Positions 59,809-64,000 of a DNA stretch of 64,000 nucleotides are shown here, piece by piece. The notes under the pieces were generated by a model. That model did not search any database and had not been told where the DNA came from. It was given only the letters and a program-made list of their open reading frames with translations. Numbering within the stretch: position 1 is the stretch's first letter; the number at the start of each line of letters is the position of its first letter. Made by a program: the position numbers and the translations under genes. The DNA comes from Rhizobium sp. AAP43 (lineage in GTDB: Bacteria; Pseudomonadota; Alphaproteobacteria; Rhizobiales; Rhizobiaceae): assembly GCF_001296045.1 (NCBI RefSeq), contig NZ_LJHS01000027.1, forward strand, positions 62,001 through 126,000. Reading direction: 5' to 3'.

Positions 59809-60658
59809 TTCACGTGAAACAATCGGACCCCAGGCATTTGTCGCCGGCTATCCGATTTCTCATTCCCGCTCTCCGCTCATTCATGGCTATTGGCTGCGCA
59901 CGCTAACCCTGGCAGGGCGCTATGAAAAAGTCGCGGTTACACCCCACGAGTTTCCCGCCTTTATCCAAGACCTGAAAACGGGTGCGAGAGGATATCGGGG
60001 CGGCAACGTGACCATCCCGCATAAGGAAGCGGCGATCGGTCTTGCCGATGTTGTTGATCCCATCGCCGAGGAGATCGGTGCTGCAAACACCCTCTGGTTA
60101 GAGGATGGCATTTTGCATGCGACGAACACGGACGCTGAGGGTTTTCTGGCAAACCTCGATGCAGGCGATCCCGGTTGGGATAAATGCGGACGAGCAGTCG
60201 TACTGGGAGCCGGCGGAGCGAGCCGGGCAATTCTCCATGGCTTGCGAGAGAGAGGCCTTTCGCAAATTCACGTCGTTAACCGCACGGTCGATCGGGCAAA
60301 GGAATTGGCAGATCGGTTTGGGGCTCCCATCGAGGCGCATGCACTTGAAGCCTTGCCAGAGTTGCTGGCCGGAGCAGGGCTTTTCGTCAACACGTCATCT
60401 CTTGGGATGGACGGCAGCCCGGTGCCTGTTTTGCCATTTGACCGGATGGTCGACGGCGCCCTCGTAACCGACATTGTGTATGTGCCACTCAAGACAGAAT
60501 TCATGCGGCAGGCGGAAGAAGTTGGCCTCAGAACAGTGGATGGCCTTGGCATGCTGCTGCATCAGGCAGTCCCTGGCTTTGAAAAGTGGTTTGGACAAAG
60601 ACCGCAGGTGACGGACGATTTGCGGCAAGTGATCCTCGACGACATTGGGCACCACTGA
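59801..60658 (+). CDS. aroE: Shikimate dehydrogenase
   Basis: A 285-residue NADP-dependent enzyme that reduces 3-dehydroshikimate in aromatic amino acid synthesis. Substrate residues appear in [10 protein letters not shown] (20-29), catalytic K75 in [10 protein letters not shown] and D111 in NTDAEG; the NADP loop is GAGGASRA (136-143). The start is ATG 59801, within the maf end; codons 2-7 form a parS-like sequence. The longer open frame upstream lies in maf. Confidence 0.97.
   Translation: MNDSRETIGPQAFVAGYPISHSRSPLIHGYWLRTLTLAGRYEKVAVTPHEFPAFIQDLKTGARGYRGGNVTIPHKEAAIGLADVVDPIAEEIGAANTLWLEDGILHATNTDAEGFLANLDAGDPGWDKCGRAVVLGAGGASRAILHGLRERGLSQIHVVNRTVDRAKELADRFGAPIEAHALEALPELLAGAGLFVNTSSLGMDGSPVPVLPFDRMVDGALVTDIVYVPLKTEFMRQAEEVGLRTVDGLGMLLHQAVPGFEKWFGQRPQVTDDLRQVILDDIGHH
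59806..59821. other. parS site at the start of aroE
   Basis: TGATTCACGTGAAACA matches the parS consensus at 15 of 16 bases. It spans the maf stop and codons 2-7 of aroE, on the opposite side of oriC from parAB. Confidence 0.88.
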
Positions 60659-61263
60659 TGATCATCATCGGACTGACCGGCTCAATCGGAATGGGAAAGT
60701 CGACCACGGCAAAACTGTTTGCCGAAGAGGGCGTGCCTGTGAATGATGCCGATCAAGTCGTTCATGATCTCTATCAAGGAGCAGCCGTTGAACCCGTTGG
60801 CCTGGCATTTCCAGGCACTGTTTCAGATGGTGTCGTGGATCGCGCGAAGCTCAGTGCAGCGCTGGCTCAGAATCCGGCTAACTTTGCCACACTCGAAGCC
60901 ATCGTTCATCCGCTGGTCAGGGCAAGGGAAACTGAGTTTCTCTCCCGCCATCGGGCATTGGGAACTGAGATTGTGCTCCTCGATATTCCGCTCCTGTTCG
61001 AGACTGGTGGCGAGAAACGCGTGGATGTGGTTGTCGTGGTCAGCTGTGAGGCTGCAATTCAGCGCGAGCGCGTCCTTGCACGGACTGGAATGACGCCTGA
61101 GAAATTCGAGCTTATCCTTTCAAGACAAGTTCCCGATGCTGAGAAGCGGGCACGCGCTGACTTCGTCGTGGATACGGGGCAGGGCATTGACGCTGCACGC
61201 CAACAAGTGCGAGTCCTGCTTGAGCAATTGCGTAACCGGCAAACGGAAACCCCCCATGCGTGA
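60658..61263 (+). CDS. coaE: Dephospho-CoA kinase
   Basis: A 201-residue kinase for the last step of coenzyme A synthesis, with P-loop GSIGMGKST (8-16) and the segments [10 protein letters not shown] and [11 protein letters not shown]. The start ATG shares one base with the aroE stop (TGATG, 60656-60660). It overlaps dnaQ by eight bases, continuing a tightly coupled maf-aroE-coaE-dnaQ operon. Confidence 0.97.
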   Translation: MIIIGLTGSIGMGKSTTAKLFAEEGVPVNDADQVVHDLYQGAAVEPVGLAFPGTVSDGVVDRAKLSAALAQNPANFATLEAIVHPLVRARETEFLSRHRALGTEIVLLDIPLLFETGGEKRVDVVVVVSCEAAIQRERVLARTGMTPEKFELILSRQVPDAEKRARADFVVDTGQGIDAARQQVRVLLEQLRNRQTETPHA

Positions 61264-61957
61264 AATCGTCTTCGATACGGAAACAACGGGCCTCGAAAAC
61301 AAGGTCGATCGTGTCATCGAAATCGGCGGGCTCGAACTGCTCAACCACTTCCCCACGGGACGGACGTTCCACGTCTATATCAATCCCGGTGATCGCAAGG
61401 TTCATCCGGATGCGTTGGCCGTCCATGGCATAACCGATGACTTTCTGAAGGACAAACCGAGCTTCGCCGACATCGTTGCCGACATGCAGGCATTTTTCGA
61501 TGGTGCGAAATGGGTCGCCCACAATGCGAACTTCGATATCGGCTTTATCAATGCCGAGTTTGATCGCTTGGGTCTGCCGCCTGTGGCGCCGGAGCTGGTC
61601 GTGGATACATTGTCGCTTGCCCGGCGGAAACACCCGATGGGCCCCAATTCGCTCGATGCGCTCTGCCGGCGCTATGGCATCGATAACTCGCACCGCACGA
61701 AGCACGGCGCCCTGCTCGACTCCGAGCTCTTGGCGGAAGTCTATATCGAGATGCTCGGCGGCAGGCAGGCAGCACTTGGATTTGGCAGTGTCGACACACG
61801 CCAGACCGAAAAGACGGAAACCACCGAACTGGTCGAGTTTTCCTACGAACGTCCTCGTCCGCTTGCCGCACGGATTTCGGAAGAAGAAGCCAGGGGGCAC
61901 GCGGCTCTCGTCGCACGACTTGGTGAGAAGGCGATCTGGTCCAGATACACGGCATAA
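61256..61957 (+). CDS. dnaQ: DNA polymerase III epsilon subunit (proofreading exonuclease)
   Basis: A 233-residue 3'-5' exonuclease. All catalytic residues are present: D7 and E9 (FDTETTG), D94 (HNANFD), H150 and D155 (KHGALLDSE). The C-terminal tail after about residue 185 would bind the polymerase alpha subunit. The start is ATG 61256, overlapping coaE by eight bases; a terminator follows immediately. Confidence 0.97.
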   Translation: MREIVFDTETTGLENKVDRVIEIGGLELLNHFPTGRTFHVYINPGDRKVHPDALAVHGITDDFLKDKPSFADIVADMQAFFDGAKWVAHNANFDIGFINAEFDRLGLPPVAPELVVDTLSLARRKHPMGPNSLDALCRRYGIDNSHRTKHGALLDSELLAEVYIEMLGGRQAALGFGSVDTRQTEKTETTELVEFSYERPRPLAARISEEEARGHAALVARLGEKAIWSRYTA

Positions 61958-61958
61958 A

Positions 61959-61982
61959 AAAAGGGTCCCTCGGGACCCTTTT
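61959..61982. terminator. Bidirectional terminator between dnaQ and secB
   Basis: AAAAGGGTCCC / GGGACCCTTTT, an 11-bp stem around a tiny loop, with A run before and T run after; it directly follows the dnaQ stop and faces the secB stop. Confidence 0.94.
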
Positions 61983-62003
61983 CAGTCTGTGAGAGCCTAA
62001 ATT

Positions 62004-62477
62004 TCAGTTCGGCACGGCCTGCTTCGAACGGCCCTGTTCTTCTGCCACGCGCTGGGCAAACATCTGGGCGAAATCGATCGGGTCGATCATCAGTGGCGGG
62101 AAGCCACCATTGCGGCTTGCGTCGGCGATGATCTGGCGAGCGAAGGGGAAGAGCAGGCGCGGGCACTCGATGAAGAGAACCGGAAGCATGTGCTCCTGCG
62201 GGAAACCAGTAATGCGGAAGACGCCGCCATAGACAAGCTCGGTGACGAAAACGACCTTGTCGCCATCCTTGGCTTCGGCACTCAGCGTCAGGACAACGTC
62301 AAAATCATTGTCCGACAGCGGATTGGCATTGACGTTGACATTGATGTTGATCGCCGGTGCCTTGTCGCGAGCCTGAAGCGAACGCGGCGCGCCAGGATTC
62401 TCAAACGAGAAATCTTTGATGTACTGAGCAAGGATATTGAGGGACGGAGAAGTCGTTCCCTGATTGTTGTCTGCCAT
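62004..62477 (-). CDS. secB: Protein-export chaperone SecB
   Basis: A 157-residue SecB that keeps preproteins unfolded and hands them to SecA. It has the family core [13 protein letters not shown] and, later, [13 protein letters not shown]. Length and position are normal for rhizobia. The start is ATG 62477; it is 86 bases downstream of fxsA, and possibly cotranscribed. Confidence 0.96.
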   Translation of the reverse strand: MADNNQGTTSPSLNILAQYIKDFSFENPGAPRSLQARDKAPAININVNVNANPLSDNDFDVVLTLSAEAKDGDKVVFVTELVYGGVFRITGFPQEHMLPVLFIECPRLLFPFARQIIADASRNGGFPPLMIDPIDFAQMFAQRVAEEQGRSKQAVPN

Positions 62478-62563
62478 AGGGCGTGTCCTCGAAGATGAAT
62501 GCTTAGGCCATCTAACATTTGCACCTTCGCCTTACAACCCTTGGGCCTTTGTCTGCCAGAGGC

Positions 62564-63052
62564 CTAATCTTTGCCGATCCGTGGTCCGCGCCATGGTGTG
62601 TCTGTCCGAGTTTCGGTGCGGTACTCGTCAGCATCAAGATCGACGACATTGCCGTCTGCCGTTGGGTGCGAGAACCCGCTGGCTCGGGTAAAGCCACCAC
62701 GAACGATGACGCGTGGGCGGACCAGACGCCAGGCGAGATCGCGGACGACTGGGATGAAAAGAAGAAGGCCTATGATGTCGCCCAGGAAACCCGGAATGAT
62801 CAGCAGGACGGCAGCGACGACGAGAAGTGCTGCGTGAACCAGCTGCCGGCCCGGATCAACCCCGCGTTTTGCTTCATCCTGGAGCCGCTGCAAGATCCCA
62901 GCCCCCTGGATGCGCAAGAGAGCGAAGCCCAACATGGCAGATAGAATGACAAGACCAAGCGTTGGCAGGACGCCGATGGCGCTGCCGACAAGGACGAAGC
63001 CTGCAATTTCGAAGAGGGGTGCTAAAACAAAGAGCACCAGAGGAAGGCGCAT
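62564..63052 (-). CDS. fxsA: FxsA-family membrane protein
   Basis: A 162-residue protein of the FxsA family, with three to four hydrophobic segments in the first 100 residues (PLFEIAGFVLVG, LIIPGFLGDIIGLLLFIP) and a polar tail. In E. coli FxsA relieves phage T7 exclusion by F plasmid PifA; its normal role is unknown. The start is ATG 63052 with GGAG upstream; a TTG four codons earlier is less likely. Confidence 0.9.
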   Translation of the reverse strand: MRLPLVLFVLAPLFEIAGFVLVGSAIGVLPTLGLVILSAMLGFALLRIQGAGILQRLQDEAKRGVDPGRQLVHAALLVVAAVLLIIPGFLGDIIGLLLFIPVVRDLAWRLVRPRVIVRGGFTRASGFSHPTADGNVVDLDADEYRTETRTDTPWRGPRIGKD

Positions 63053-63198
63053 CGGCGGCTCCAAACAGCTTTTTGATCCGGATTATCGCAACATCAAGCC
63101 GGCCGGTGGCAAAGAATGCGTTACGACGTTTGAATGATTGTCCCGTCAAGACTATATGGGAAGCTGAAAAAGCGAATTCAATCAAACTGGCGGTCTTC

Positions 63199-63897
63199 AT
63201 GGGGTCTAGCGATTTTGTCACTCTGTTCTTCCTGGTCGCGGCGGTGCTGATCTTTTTTCAGCTGCGCAGCGTGCTGGGCCGTCGAACCGGTCATGAAAAG
63301 CCGCCGGTTGATCCGTTCACCCAACGAGATCTGTCGAAGGGACCTGCGGCAGATGACGGCAAGGTTGTCACTCTGCCCCGACGCGAAGAGCAGTCGGCTG
63401 AAGAGCGCTTCGCCCTGATCGATAGCTATACGCCTGCGGGCTCTGCCCTGAATGATCAACTGCGGGAATTGCTGCGTCACGATGCTGGCTTTAACCCGAA
63501 GGAATTTCTCAATGGTGCAAAGATCGCCTACGAGATGATCGTGATGGCTTATGCCGATGGCGATCGCAAGACCCTGAAGGGTCTGCTGTCCCGGGAAGTC
63601 CTTGAGGGTTTTGAAAGTGCCATTGCCGAGCGTGAGAGCCGGGGAGAAGTGGTCAAGTCGACCTTCGTGGGAATTGAGAAGGCAGAAATCACCCATGCTT
63701 CGGTTCGCGATAACGAGGAGCAGATCACGATCCGGATCGTCTGCCAACTGATCACAGCAACCTATGACAGGGACAACAAGCTGATTGACGGTGATGCCGA
63801 ATTGGTCGCTGAAGTAAACGATGTCTGGACCTTCGCGCGTGATGTTCGCTCGCGCGATCCGAACTGGAAACTGGTTGCGACCGAAGCTGAACAATGA
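63199..63897 (+). CDS. TimA/Tim44-family protein
   Basis: A 232-residue protein with an N-terminal membrane anchor (FVTLFFLVAAVLIFFQL) and a C-terminal Tim44-like domain (about residues 85-230, with GAKIAYEMIVMAYADGD). The Caulobacter homologue TimA is membrane-associated; the role in bacteria is unclear, though mitochondrial Tim44 drives protein import. The start is ATG 63199; the frame extends upstream into the fxsA shadow. It ends in an ATGA overlap with mltA. Confidence 0.9.
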   Translation: MGSSDFVTLFFLVAAVLIFFQLRSVLGRRTGHEKPPVDPFTQRDLSKGPAADDGKVVTLPRREEQSAEERFALIDSYTPAGSALNDQLRELLRHDAGFNPKEFLNGAKIAYEMIVMAYADGDRKTLKGLLSREVLEGFESAIAERESRGEVVKSTFVGIEKAEITHASVRDNEEQITIRIVCQLITATYDRDNKLIDGDAELVAEVNDVWTFARDVRSRDPNWKLVATEAEQ

Positions 63898-64000
63898 GCG
63901 CCAACGGTCGGAATTTCAGCCTGGAGCCTGTCTCCTTTGTCGACATGCCAGGCTGGCAGAATGACGATCCGTCTCTGCTGTGGCCAGCGATGGCCGATTG
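63894..64000 (+). CDS. mltA: Membrane-bound lytic transglycosylase MltA (5' part only, cut by window edge)
   Basis: The visible 35 codons read MSANGRNFSLEPVSFVDM, then PGWQNDDPS, typical of the segment before the conserved MltA domain of rhizobial MltA proteins. MltA cleaves peptidoglycan. The start overlaps the timA stop by four bases. The name relies partly on the known fxsA-timA-mltA gene order. Confidence 0.75.
   Translation, partial: MSANGRNFSLEPVSFVDMPGWQNDDPSLLWPAMAD

Overview
The window looks like the replication-origin region of a Rhizobiaceae (Agrobacterium/Rhizobium-type) main chromosome. Three things point to this: GC-rich coding sequence; the hemE / DUF299-kinase gene pair that flanks the chromosomal origin in alphaproteobacteria, with a DnaA-box and GANTC cluster between them (57951-58353); and the order rho-mnmE-mnmG-rsmG-parA-parB on one side with maf-aroE-coaE-dnaQ-secB-fxsA-timA-mltA on the other. 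A chvE-gguABC sugar locus with a divergent gbpR is also typical of agrobacteria and relatives. The genus cannot be fixed from sequence reading alone. I saw no rRNA, tRNA, IS element, prophage or CRISPR array.

Layout: 1-2386 carries the ccmABCDG cytochrome c maturation operon (minus strand, ccmG cut by the edge). 2658-6314 holds acnA and a secreted DUF1223 protein. 6601-8733 is a TonB-dependent siderophore receptor with a candidate iron operator. 8915-20790 is a ten-gene sugar locus: KDPGal aldolase, KDGal kinase, ketoglutarate-semialdehyde dehydrogenase, galactose-type dehydrogenase, aldonate dehydratase, gguC, gguB, gguA and chvE, with the LysR regulator gbpR divergent. 20894-34061 is housekeeping: DUF2794, a GNAT acetyltransferase, asd, a lytic transglycosylase, carbonic anhydrase, pdxY, the giant NAD-glutamate dehydrogenase, an MFS carrier and purH. 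34168-49287 carries heparinase II/III, rsmB, htpX, SDHAF4, a nuclease, acsA, the DUF1013 cell-cycle factor, prpE, the PLP-homeostasis protein, leuS, lptE and holA. 49284-57950 is the parB-parA-rsmG-mnmG-mnmE-rho-hemJ-hemE minus-strand block running away from the origin. 58354-64000 is the plus-strand block on the other side, ending in a truncated mltA, with secB and fxsA on the minus strand.

How the parts work together: the oriC and parAB genes sit about 7 kb apart, and five parS-like palindromes (near 6.5, 42.8, 51.6, 53.5 and 59.8 kb) probably load ParB around the origin. The sugar locus couples ChvE/Ggu ABC uptake of galactose/arabinose-type sugars to oxidative catabolism. It appears to combine the De Ley-Doudoroff route (kinase plus aldolase, giving pyruvate and triose phosphate) with a Weimberg-type route (semialdehyde dehydrogenase, giving 2-oxoglutarate). 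GguC is a good candidate for the missing second dehydratase.

Most of the window is conserved core genome. The least explained items are the GguC step, the spread and intragenic placement of the parS sites, the long asd leader, and the small families DUF2794 and DUF1223.
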